Assembly (NCBI GenBank): GCA_027533385.1
Contig: JAPZUE010000029.1
Coordinates: forward strand, 1-64,000
DNA: 64,000 bases
Source of the DNA: Rhizobium sp.
GTDB lineage: Bacteria > Pseudomonadota > Alphaproteobacteria > Rhizobiales > Rhizobiaceae
Direction of reading: 5' to 3'
Of the stretch, positions 43,455-51,309 are shown piece after piece. Below the pieces are notes generated by a model. It made no database searches. It had not been told where the DNA came from and saw only the letters and a list, made by a program, of their open reading frames with translations. The position numbers and the translations under genes are program-made. Each line of letters opens with the position of its first letter. Within the stretch, counting starts at the first letter, position 1.

Positions 43455-43501
43455 ATGCCTAAAGGAAAGCCACTTAACAAAAGGCGCTAGATTTTAGGCA
43501 T
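43455..43501 (+). promoter_or_regulatory. Inverted repeat enclosing the start codon of the transporter-kinase gene
   Basis: ATGCCTAAA (43455-43463) and TTTAGGCAT (43493-43501), 9-bp perfect arms with a 29-base loop. The right arm covers the first two bases of the ATG at 43500, and no strong ribosome site is seen there. It could be an autoregulatory operator or a hairpin that hides the start. Confidence 0.45.
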
Positions 43502-46500
43502 GCCAGCACGCCAACGCATCATCCCCGTCCGCCGCGAATACAATCGCTGGGTCGCGAACCAGACGCTGGAAGATTATGCCTTGCGCTTCACGGCCAAGGG
43601 CGCCCGAAAGTTTTCGTCAAGCCGCATCTCCCAGACGGCAATCGGCGCCATTTCCTTTCTGGCGCTGGAGGCGATCGGCGGCACGATCACGATCGCCTAT
43701 GGAACCACCAACGCCTTCTTCGCCATCATTGTTGCCGCCGTCCTGATGCTGTTGGTCGGCATTCCGATCAGCCGCTACGCCATCCGCCATGGCGTCGACA
43801 TCGACCTGCTCACCCGCGGCGCCGGCTTCGGCTATATCGGCTCGACGATCACCTCGCTGATCTATGCCGGCTTCACCTTCATGCTTTTTGCGATCGAAGC
43901 CTCGATCATGACCAAGGCGCTGGAACTCGCCTTCGGCATTCCGCTCTGGCTCGGCTACATCATCTCCGCCGTCGCCGTGCTGCCGCTGGTCACCTACGGC
44001 ATCCGGATGATCTCGAAGTTCCAGTTGATCACCCAGCCATTCTGGATCGTGCTCAACATCCTGCCCTTCGTCTTCATTGCCTTTCTCGACTGGGAGAAGA
44101 TCGACCTCTGGATCGCCTTTGCCGGCGTCGATCACTCGAACGCCCATCTCGGTGAGGCAGCCCCCTTCAATCTCCTGGAGTTCGGCGCCGCCTCCGCCGT
44201 CATCCTGGCGCTGATGCCGCAGATCGGCGAACAGGTCGACTTCCTCCGCTTCCTGCCACCCGAGGGTGCCCGCAAGCTGCACCATCGCATCGGCATCTTC
44301 CTCGCCGGCTCCGGCTGGGTCGTGCTCGGTGTGCCCAAACTGCTGGCAGGCTCCTTCCTCGCCGTCCTGACGCTCTCGACCGGCGTGCCGATCAGCGAGG
44401 CTGCCGACCCCGCCCATATGTATGTCGCCGCCTTCGGCTACATGATCCCCAACGAGACGGCAGCCATGCTGCTGATGGCGGGTTTCGTGGTGATCTCGCA
44501 GCTGAAGATCAACGTCATGAATGCCTATGCCGGCTCGCTTGCCTGGTCGAACTTCTTCTCGCGCCTGACCCACAGCCATCCGGGACGCGTCGTCTGGCTG
44601 GTCTTCAACGTCGCGATCGCCCTGCTCTTGATGGAACTCGGCATCTACGGTCTGCTCGAAGAGACGCTCGGCATCTTCTCGATCATCGCGATGAGCTGGC
44701 TCTGCGCCATCTCCGCCGACCTCTTCGTCAACAAGAAGCTCGGCCTCTCACCGCCCGGCATCGAGTTCAAGCGTGCCCATCTCTACGACATCAACCCGGT
44801 CGGCTGTGGCACCATGGCGCTCTCGACCGGGCTGGCGCTCGCCGCCCATTTCGGCGCCTTCGGCTCGACCATGGCCTCGCTCTCGACCTATGTGACGCTG
44901 GTCGCCTTCCTCATCTCGCCACTGCTCGCCTGGTGGACGGACGGCAAGTTCTATCTCGCGCGCAAGCCGCGCCACAGCTGGAAGAACCAGACCGGCATCA
45001 CCTGCTCGATCTGCGAACACCCCTTCGAGCCGGAAGACATGGCCTGGTGCCCCGCCTATGCCGCGCCGATCTGCTCGCTCTGCTGCACGCTCGACAGTCG
45101 CTGCCACGACATGTGCAAGCCGCATGCGAAGATCAACGCCCAGGCCGCGACCGTGGCCCGCGCCTTCCTTCCGCAAGCGGTGATCGAAACCTTTTCCACC
45201 CGGCTCGGGCGCTATGCCCTGACGGCCATGCTGTCGATCTCGGTGATCGGCGCCATTCTCGCGATCATCGCCCACCAGGTGAATGCCGCGACACCGGACA
45301 TGGCAGACGTGGTCAATCGAACGGTGACGGTCGTCTTCTTCATCTTTGCGATCATCGCCGGCATCGTTTCCTGGTTCTATGTGCTCGCCCATGACAGCCG
45401 GGTGGTGGCGGAAGAGGAATCTTCGCGCCAGAACACGCTGCTGCTCAAGGAAATCGCCGCTCACCGCAAGACGGACGCAGCACTCCAGAATGCCAAGGAG
45501 ACGGCGGAAGCGGCAAACCGCGCCAAGAGCCGCTATGTCGTGGGCCTCTCTCACGAACTGCGCACGCCGCTGAATGCCGTGCTCGGCTATGCGCAGATCC
45601 TCGAACGCGACGAGACGATCCCCGTGCCCCGCCAATCGGCGATCAAGGTCATCCGCCGCTCTGCCGACCACCTGTCGGGACTGATCGACGGGCTGCTCGA
45701 CATCTCCAAGATCGAGGCCGGTCGCCTGCAGGTCTTCTCCAACGAGGTCAACATCCAGGACTTCCTCGACCAGCTCATCGACATGTTCGCCCCTCAGGCC
45801 GCTGCCAAGGGCATCCTCTTCGAGCATCAACGGTCGCGAAACCTGCCGCTCTATGTGCGCACCGACGAACGCCGGATCAGGCAGATCCTCGTCAACCTGC
45901 TCTCCAATGCGATCAAGTTCACCGATGAGGGGACCATTCGATTCACCGTCGATTATCGAAGCCAGGTCGCGACCTTCACCGTCAGCGATACCGGCCGTGG
46001 CATCTCCGAGAAAGACCTGAACCGCATCTACGAGCCCTTCCAGCGCGGCGAAGCGGACAATATCCGCCCGCAACCGGGCCTTGGCCTTGGCCTCACCATC
46101 ACCAAGCTGCTAACCAACACGCTGGGCGGCGAGATCTCGGTGACGAGCGAGCGCGACAAAGGCTCGACCTTCAAGGTCCGGCTGATGCTGTCGGCCATCG
46201 ACCGGCCGAACACCGCTCCCGCCCCCGAACGCAAGATCGTCTCCTATACCGGACCGCGCCGCACCATCGTTGTCGTCGACGACAACGAGGATCACCGTGA
46301 GCTGATGCGTGAGGTGCTGGCCCCGCTCGACTTCGTCGTTTTGACAGCAGCCGGCGGGCCGGAATGTCTGACGCTGATCGAGGGTGTGAAGGCCGATCTT
46401 TTCCTCGTCGACATTTCCATGCCCGGCATGAACGGCTGGCAGCTTGTCGAGAAGCTCCGCGATGCCGGCCAGAAGGCGCCGATCCTGATGCTCTCCGCCA

Positions 46501-46883
46501 ATGTCGGCGATGCCCCGGCCCCCGGCGGCGAAGGCCATGACGACGCGATCGCAAAGCCCGTCGACATCACGCGCCTGCGCGACAAGCTCGCCCGCTTCCT
46601 CGGCCTCGACTGGATCTATGCCGACGATCCGCGCCTTCTGCAGCCGGCCACACCGGCCGAGAGGCCGATATCGCCGGGCGCAACCCATGTGGAGGAGTTG
46701 ATCAGCCTTTGCGATATCGGCTATGTGCGCGGCATCGAGGCAAAGCTCGCCGAACTGGGCGGGCTTGGAAATAACACGGCCTTTGTCGATGCGGCCCGCG
46801 CCTATGTGCAGGCCTTCGACCTTGCTGGGCTGCGCAGTTTCCTCGCCTCCTTCCAAACCGGCGGGGAGCCGAACCATGGCTGA
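43500..46883 (+). CDS. NCS1-type transporter fused to hybrid sensor histidine kinase
   Basis: A single 1127-residue frame. Residues 1-480 are a complete cytosine/purine/allantoin (NCS1) permease fold with about twelve helices (ISQTAIGAISFLALEAIGG, RGAGFGYIGSTITSL, PQIGEQVDFLRFLP). Residues 500-542 form a cysteine-rich zinc-ribbon-like patch: Cys502, 505, 517, 525, 528, 529, 535 and 539. Two more helices lie at about 572-628. A coiled coil leads to HisKA with GLSHELRTPLNAVLGY (His685), then HATPase_c with NLLSNAIKF, DTGRGIS (830-836) and GLGLGLTI. A receiver follows with Asp927-Asp928, phosphoacceptor Asp971 and Lys1019. All catalytic residues look intact. The 90-residue C-terminus is helical, without a clear phosphotransfer His. 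By analogy with CbrA (SLC5 transporter plus kinase) it probably senses a transported nucleobase-like solute. The ligand is unknown. Confidence 0.88.
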   Translation: MPARQRIIPVRREYNRWVANQTLEDYALRFTAKGARKFSSSRISQTAIGAISFLALEAIGGTITIAYGTTNAFFAIIVAAVLMLLVGIPISRYAIRHGVDIDLLTRGAGFGYIGSTITSLIYAGFTFMLFAIEASIMTKALELAFGIPLWLGYIISAVAVLPLVTYGIRMISKFQLITQPFWIVLNILPFVFIAFLDWEKIDLWIAFAGVDHSNAHLGEAAPFNLLEFGAASAVILALMPQIGEQVDFLRFLPPEGARKLHHRIGIFLAGSGWVVLGVPKLLAGSFLAVLTLSTGVPISEAADPAHMYVAAFGYMIPNETAAMLLMAGFVVISQLKINVMNAYAGSLAWSNFFSRLTHSHPGRVVWLVFNVAIALLLMELGIYGLLEETLGIFSIIAMSWLCAISADLFVNKKLGLSPPGIEFKRAHLYDINPVGCGTMALSTGLALAAHFGAFGSTMASLSTYVTLVAFLISPLLAWWTDGKFYLARKPRHSWKNQTGITCSICEHPFEPEDMAWCPAYAAPICSLCCTLDSRCHDMCKPHAKINAQAATVARAFLPQAVIETFSTRLGRYALTAMLSISVIGAILAIIAHQVNAATPDMADVVNRTVTVVFFIFAIIAGIVSWFYVLAHDSRVVAEEESSRQNTLLLKEIAAHRKTDAALQNAKETAEAANRAKSRYVVGLSHELRTPLNAVLGYAQILERDETIPVPRQSAIKVIRRSADHLSGLIDGLLDISKIEAGRLQVFSNEVNIQDFLDQLIDMFAPQAAAKGILFEHQRSRNLPLYVRTDERRIRQILVNLLSNAIKFTDEGTIRFTVDYRSQVATFTVSDTGRGISEKDLNRIYEPFQRGEADNIRPQPGLGLGLTITKLLTNTLGGEISVTSERDKGSTFKVRLMLSAIDRPNTAPAPERKIVSYTGPRRTIVVVDDNEDHRELMREVLAPLDFVVLTAAGGPECLTLIEGVKADLFLVDISMPGMNGWQLVEKLRDAGQKAPILMLSANVGDAPAPGGEGHDDAIAKPVDITRLRDKLARFLGLDWIYADDPRLLQPATPAERPISPGATHVEELISLCDIGYVRGIEAKLAELGGLGNNTAFVDAARAYVQAFDLAGLRSFLASFQTGGEPNHG

Positions 46884-47799
46884 GGCGAACCGCCGCGATA
46901 TCGTGCTTCTGGTGGACGACAGTCCGGATGCCCTGGGCTTTCTGACCGAAGCCCTGGAGGCCTCCGGCTATTCCGTGCTAATTGCCACGTCAGGCCATGC
47001 CGCGCTGTCGATCGTCGCCCGCATCAGCCCGGATCTCATCCTGCTGGACGCTGTGATGCCGGGTATGGACGGCTTCGAGGCCTGCCGGACGCTGAAGGCC
47101 GACCCGGTCGTCGCCCAGGTGCCGGTCATCTTCATGACCGGTCTCACCGAAACCGAGCATGTGGTGAAGGCACTCGAATCGGGCGGCGTCGACTATCTCA
47201 CCAAGCCGATCAACATCGACGAATTGCGCGCCCGCATCCGCGTCCACCTCTCCAATGCCCGCTCCGCCCAGAGCGCCAGGGTCGCCCTTGATGCGGCCGG
47301 TCGCCATCTGCTCGCCATCCGTGGCGACGGGCAGGTGCACTGGACGACACCGCAGGCCAACCGCCTGATCGAGACGGCAACTGGCCATCAGGACCGCATC
47401 GGTGATGTCGCCAAGGCTGCAGCCGCCTGGCTCACAGCACGCCGTGCCGGCGCCTCACCGCAGACCGAGACCACTTTTCCCTATGCCGGCGCAACGGGCC
47501 TGCCGCTGACCCTCTCCCTGCTCGGCACGATCGGCGCTGACGAATATCTCTTCCGCCTCACCTCCGCCAATCGCCAGAGCGAGGACGAGATGTTGAGGGA
47601 ACGCTTCGGCCTGACCCATCGCGAGAGCGAGGTTCTCCTCTGGATCGCCAAGGGCAAGGCCAACCGCGACATCGGCGAAATCCTCGGCCTCTCCTCGCGC
47701 ACGGTGAACAAGCATCTCGAACAGATCTACTCCAAACTCGGGGTGGAGAACCGAGCTTCTGCGGCGGTGAAGGCGGCGGGCGTGCTGCGCGAGACGTGA
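46876..47799 (+). CDS. Response regulator, receiver plus LuxR/FixJ DNA-binding domain
   Basis: 307 residues from ATG 46876 with a GGGGAG site, overlapping the kinase stop by eight bases. Receiver domain: Asp14-Asp15, phosphoacceptor Asp58 in LILLDAVMPGMDG, Thr/Ser in FMTG, and Lys110 in YLTKP. A middle region of about 120 residues (AALDAAGRHLLAIRGDGQVHW to RLTSANRQ) looks PAS-like or linker. A C-terminal LuxR helix-turn-helix contains LTHRESEVLLWIAKGKANRDIGEILGLSSRTVNKHLEQIYSKL. It is the likely output of the neighbouring transporter-kinase. Targets are unknown; urtA is an obvious candidate. Confidence 0.92.
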   Translation: MAEANRRDIVLLVDDSPDALGFLTEALEASGYSVLIATSGHAALSIVARISPDLILLDAVMPGMDGFEACRTLKADPVVAQVPVIFMTGLTETEHVVKALESGGVDYLTKPINIDELRARIRVHLSNARSAQSARVALDAAGRHLLAIRGDGQVHWTTPQANRLIETATGHQDRIGDVAKAAAAWLTARRAGASPQTETTFPYAGATGLPLTLSLLGTIGADEYLFRLTSANRQSEDEMLRERFGLTHRESEVLLWIAKGKANRDIGEILGLSSRTVNKHLEQIYSKLGVENRASAAVKAAGVLRET

Positions 47800-47806
47800 G
47801 CAGTAT

Positions 47807-47841
47807 TAGCGAATAGCGAATAGCGAATAGCGAATAGCGAA
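47807..47841. repeat. Tandem array of five TAGCGAA heptamers
   Basis: Five perfect TAGCGAA copies in a row, just after the response-regulator stop. A related array of complementary-type units follows at 47941-47989. These short tandem repeats are likely to vary in copy number by strand slippage. Confidence 0.9.
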
Positions 47842-47940
47842 GTTTATAGGCAGCGCGATACAGTCAAGCTCTTTTGCCTCCCCATCAATAGGTGACAACG
47901 GCTGTCAGTGTCCTGCACAAGACTGTTCGCCCCGCACTGC

Positions 47941-47989
47941 TCCCTACTCCCTACTCCCTACTCCCTATTCGCTACTCCCTATTCGCCCC
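47941..47989. repeat. Second heptamer array (TCCCTAC/TCCCTAT/TCGCTAC)
   Basis: Seven consecutive 7-base units: three TCCCTAC, TCCCTAT, TCGCTAC, TCCCTAT and a final TCGCCCC. The TTCGCTA phase of this array is the reverse complement of TAGCGAA in the first array, so the two can partly pair. The 100 bases between hold no gene. Confidence 0.85.
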
Positions 47990-48004
47990 CACGCCCAACA
48001 ACGC

Positions 48005-48031
48005 AAAAAGCCCGGCGCGAGGCCGGGCTTT
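48005..48031 (-). terminator. Terminator of the liv operon
   Basis: Hairpin AAAGCCCGGC/GCCGGGCTTT with a short loop, read on the minus strand as a GC stem followed by TTTTT, 25 bases after the livK stop. The A-run on the opposite side makes it usable by the response-regulator gene as well. Confidence 0.88.
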
Positions 48032-48055
48032 CCGTCGGTCCGATGAAGGATCGAA

Positions 48056-49171
48056 TTAGTTCTGGAAGTACGAGTACTTGCCGTCCTCGCCCTTCTTCCA
48101 GGTGTACATGACGTAGTCCGGACGGGTGATGTCGCCCTTGGCGTCGAAGCCGAGTTCGCCGATAACGGTCGTGTACGGGCCCTTTTCCTTCAGAGCCGTC
48201 GCAACGGTTTCCGGATCGTTGGAGCCGGCAGCCTTGGCAGCTTCTGCGATGACCTGCAGGGCAGCGTAGGAGTACAGCGTGTAGGCTTCCGGTTCGAAGC
48301 CGGCGTCGCGGAACTTCTTCACGGCATCAGCAGCGTTCGGGTTCTGGCGCGGATCCGGCGGGAAGGTCATCAGCGTGCCGTTGACGGCGTCGCCGGCGAT
48401 CGAAGCCAGTTCGTTCGAGGTGATGCCGTCGCCCGACATCATGGTTGCGGTCAGACCCTGGGTCGCCATCTGGCGCAGGATCAGGCCGGCTTCGGTGTGC
48501 AGACCGCCGAAGTAAACGACGGACACGCCAGCGTCCTTCATCTTGGCGATGAGGGCGGAGTAGTCCTTTTCACCCGGGGTGATGCCTTCGTACAGAACTT
48601 CGGTCACGCCGAGTTCGTTCATGGCCTTCTTGGTTTCGTCAGCGAGACCCTGGCCGTAAGGCGTCTTGTCGTGAACGACAGCAACCTTGGCATCCTTGAA
48701 GTTGTCGGCGATGTACTTGCCGGCAACAGCGCCCTGCTGGTCGTCACGGCCGCAGGTACGGAAGGTGTTCCACAGGCCGCGCTCGGTGAAGTTCGGGTTG
48801 GTCGAAGCAGGCGTGATCTGCAGGATGCCGTTTTCGGCATAGACTTCAGAAGCCGGGATCGAAACGCCCGAGTTGAAGTGACCGACGACGAACTTGACGC
48901 CGTCAGCAACGAACTTGTTGGCGACCGAAACGCCCTGCTTGGCGTCCGAAACGTCGTCGCCGAGAACGATCTTGATCGGCTCGCCGTTGATGCCGCCGGC
49001 AGCGTTGATGTCGGCAGCAGCCTGCTCGGCACCCTTCTGGAGCTGTGCACCGAAGGCCGCGTTCGGGCCGGTCAGCGGGCCGGCGACGCCGACCAGGATT
49101 TCGGCATAGGCGCTGCCGCTGAAGGCAACCATGGCCGACAGCGCAACCGCCGAGAGGAGAGACTTCTTCAT
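48056..49171 (-). CDS. livK: Branched-chain amino acid ABC transporter binding protein
   Basis: 371 residues with a signal peptide ([23 protein letters not shown]). The type-I binding protein core includes [43 protein letters not shown] and the [37 protein letters not shown] segment, typical of LivJ/LivK/BraC. It delivers leucine, isoleucine, valine and probably other neutral amino acids to LivHMGF. It is the last gene of the operon and has an obvious terminator. The gap to the DUF6867 gene holds a hairpin (49301-49324). Confidence 0.92.
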   Translation of the reverse strand: MKKSLLSAVALSAMVAFSGSAYAEILVGVAGPLTGPNAAFGAQLQKGAEQAAADINAAGGINGEPIKIVLGDDVSDAKQGVSVANKFVADGVKFVVGHFNSGVSIPASEVYAENGILQITPASTNPNFTERGLWNTFRTCGRDDQQGAVAGKYIADNFKDAKVAVVHDKTPYGQGLADETKKAMNELGVTEVLYEGITPGEKDYSALIAKMKDAGVSVVYFGGLHTEAGLILRQMATQGLTATMMSGDGITSNELASIAGDAVNGTLMTFPPDPRQNPNAADAVKKFRDAGFEPEAYTLYSYAALQVIAEAAKAAGSNDPETVATALKEKGPYTTVIGELGFDAKGDITRPDYVMYTWKKGEDGKYSYFQN

Positions 49172-49300
49172 ATTTTGACTCCCAATTTTTTATGCGGGTT
49201 AGGTTTTAAAAAGCCTGCGCAATACCCGCTGTGACTGCGCCGGAAAACTGTTCCACTCTTTGTTTCTGGCCGAGGCCTTGTTGTTTGCCAAGTCGACGCC

Positions 49301-49324
49301 TTCTGTCGCCAATCTGCGACAGAA
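49301..49324 (-). other. Stem-loop between the DUF6867 and livK genes
   Basis: TTCTGTCGC (49301-49309) and GCGACAGAA (49316-49324) form a 9-bp stem with a six-base loop, without a following T-run. It may be an RNA-processing or partial-attenuation stem that sets livK mRNA apart from the upstream transporter genes. Confidence 0.5.
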
Positions 49325-49336
49325 AACAACAGCTTG

Positions 49337-49690
49337 TCAATCTTTGTTCTTCCACGAGAAATACGATGTTCTCTCGTAGAGCCAGTAGTAGTTATCGACC
49401 ATCTGGGTGGTGCGCCGCGCCTGGAAACCAGCCGCTGCAAACGCCATCAGAAGCACGACGTCGATCACGTAGAAGAAGGGGCTGAGGAAGGGCCCGCCAA
49501 ACAGCGAGAAGTGCAGGAACCGCATCGCAAATCCCAGACCCAGGATGTAGACGAACACGGTGCCGTAGCCGTTCCAGCCCTCGGCCGCCGCCCTGCCCGT
49601 GCGCCATGCGGTCCACAAACCGAGGAGCAGCACGAGAAAACGCAGGACGTAGCGAACTGTCGTGTCGCTTTCGAAAAACAAACCTTGCAT
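49337..49690 (-). CDS. DUF6867 small membrane protein in liv operon
   Basis: 117 residues with about three membrane helices: YVLRFLVLLLGLWTAWRTGR, TVFVYILGLGFAMRFLHFSLFGG and FFYVIDVVLLMAFAAAGFQARR, with a C-terminal tyrosine/tryptophan-rich tail (NYYWLYERTSYFSW). This matches a conserved rhizobial family always found between livF and livK as I remember it. No enzymatic motif. It could modulate the transporter. Confidence 0.78.
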   Translation of the reverse strand: MQGLFFESDTTVRYVLRFLVLLLGLWTAWRTGRAAAEGWNGYGTVFVYILGLGFAMRFLHFSLFGGPFLSPFFYVIDVVLLMAFAAAGFQARRTTQMVDNYYWLYERTSYFSWKNKD

Positions 49691-49708
49691 GTCAATTACT
49701 CCCCGCGC

Positions 49709-50437
49709 TCAGTGATGGCCGCCTTCGAGATAGGCCGCGCGAACCGACGGATCGGCCAGCAGTTCCTTACCCGTGCCACTCATTGTCACCTTGCCGTTGA
49801 CCATGACATAGGCACGGTCGGACAGCTTCAGTGCGGCGAAAGCGTTCTGCTCGACGAGGAAGACAGTCAGCCCCTCTTCCTGGTTGAGCCGCTTGATCTG
49901 CTCGAAGATCCCCTTGACGATCAGCGGTGCGAGACCGAGCGACGGCTCGTCGAGAAGCAGCAGCTTCGGACGCGACATCAGCGCGCGACCGATCGAGAGC
50001 ATCTGCTGCTCGCCACCCGACAGGGTGCCGCCGCGCTGGCTCTGACGTTCCTTCAGGCGGGGGAACATGGTGAAGACCTTCTCCACGTCCTCCTTGAAGT
50101 ATTTCAGATCGTCGAGACCGGCACCCATCTGCAGGTTTTCCAGCACCGTCATGCGCGGGAAGATGCGGCGACCCTCCGGCGACTGGGCGATGCGGCGACG
50201 CGCGATCAGATGCGTCGGCAGCTTGGTGATGTCTTCGCCATCGAAGATGACCTGACCGGCCTGGGCCTGCGGGCTACCGCAAATGGTCATCATCAATGTC
50301 GACTTGCCGGCGCCGTTGGCGCCGATCAGCGACACGATCTCGCCCTTGTGGACTTCGACGTCCACACCGGCCAGCGCACGGATATTGCCGTAATAGGTCT
50401 CGACGGCGGAGACCTTCAGAAGCGGTTCAGAGGACAT
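49709..50437 (-). CDS. livF: Branched-chain amino acid ABC transporter ATPase LivF
   Basis: 242 residues. Walker A GANGAGKST, Q-loop IAQSPEGRRIFPRMTVLENLQMG, signature LSGGEQQML, Walker B LLLLDEPSLGLAP, all LivF-type. Shares a base with the livG stop region at 50437, so translation is coupled. It works with LivG to power import through LivHM. Confidence 0.95.
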   Translation of the reverse strand: MSSEPLLKVSAVETYYGNIRALAGVDVEVHKGEIVSLIGANGAGKSTLMMTICGSPQAQAGQVIFDGEDITKLPTHLIARRRIAQSPEGRRIFPRMTVLENLQMGAGLDDLKYFKEDVEKVFTMFPRLKERQSQRGGTLSGGEQQMLSIGRALMSRPKLLLLDEPSLGLAPLIVKGIFEQIKRLNQEEGLTVFLVEQNAFAALKLSDRAYVMVNGKVTMSGTGKELLADPSVRAAYLEGGHH

Positions 50438-51309
50438 CAGTTGTTCCCTCCGGCAACGGCTTCAACTTCATGGATTGCTTCATCCAACTCTTCATCCTCG
50501 ACACCCAGATAGGCCGCAATGACCTTCGGGTCGTTCTTGACGTAATCAGGCGTGCCGTCCGAGATCTTCTGGCCATATTCCAGCACCACGACGTGGTCGG
50601 AAATCTGCATGACGACCGACATGTCGTGCTCGATCAGGAGCAGCGAGGTACCTTCGTCACGGATGCTCTTGAGCAGCGTGTTGAGCGCCAGCGATTCCTT
50701 CGGGTTGAGACCCGCGGCCGGCTCATCGAGGCACAGCAGCTCGGGGCCCGTGCACATCGCACGGCAGATTTCCAGGCGGCGCTGGGCGCCGTAGGGAAGA
50801 TCGCCGGCCGGATCGTCGGCACGTTCGATGAGATCGGCCTTCTCCAGCCAGTACCGCGCCTTCTCGATCGATTCCGCCTCGGCCCTCTTGTAGACCGGTA
50901 GGCCGAGCAGACCGAGAATGGTGTAGCCCGAAGCCTTCATCAGCGCATTGTGCTGCGCCACGAGAAGGTTTTCGAGAACGGTCAGACCCGAGAAGAGCCG
51001 GATGTTCTGGAAGGTACGGGCGACCTTGGCCTTTTTGGTAATCTCGAAATCCGGCAACCGCTCCAGAAGATGCTTCTGCCCGGACTTCTGGTTTAGCGTG
51101 ATCATGCCCATGGTCGGCTTGTAAAAGCCGGTGATGCAGTTGAAGACCGTGGTCTTGCCCGCACCGTTTGGACCGATCAGCGCGGTGATTTCGCCGCGCT
51201 TGGCTTCGAAGGAGAAGTCGTTGATGGCCATCAGACCACCAAAGCGCATCGACAGATGCTCGACTTTCAGAATGGTGTCATTGCTCATTGTCGTGTTCCC
51301 GGAAGCCAT
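50437..51309 (-). CDS. livG: Branched-chain amino acid ABC transporter ATPase LivG
   Basis: 290 residues from ATG 51309, which overlaps the livM stop (TGATG); ATG 51288 with a GGGAA site is another possible start. Walker A GPNGAGKTT, Q-loop region VARTFQNIRLFSGLTVLENLLVAQHN, signature region DLPYGAQRRLEICRAM (variant PYGAQ as usual in LivG), Walker B LLCLDEPAAGLNP, switch His LLIEHDMSVV. The C-terminal acidic tail (EDEELDEAIHEVEAVAGGNN) is somewhat long. Confidence 0.94.
   Translation of the reverse strand: MASGNTTMSNDTILKVEHLSMRFGGLMAINDFSFEAKRGEITALIGPNGAGKTTVFNCITGFYKPTMGMITLNQKSGQKHLLERLPDFEITKKAKVARTFQNIRLFSGLTVLENLLVAQHNALMKASGYTILGLLGLPVYKRAEAESIEKARYWLEKADLIERADDPAGDLPYGAQRRLEICRAMCTGPELLCLDEPAAGLNPKESLALNTLLKSIRDEGTSLLLIEHDMSVVMQISDHVVVLEYGQKISDGTPDYVKNDPKVIAAYLGVEDEELDEAIHEVEAVAGGNN

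Noticed and set aside
43500..46883. The transporter-kinase fusion as an assembly or sequencing artefact
   Set aside because: The frame is continuous without stops across both halves, there is a plausible linker with extra helices, and the downstream response regulator overlaps its stop as in a natural operon.
47807..47989. The heptamer arrays as a CRISPR array
   Set aside because: Units are only seven bases with no spacers, and no cas genes are in the window.
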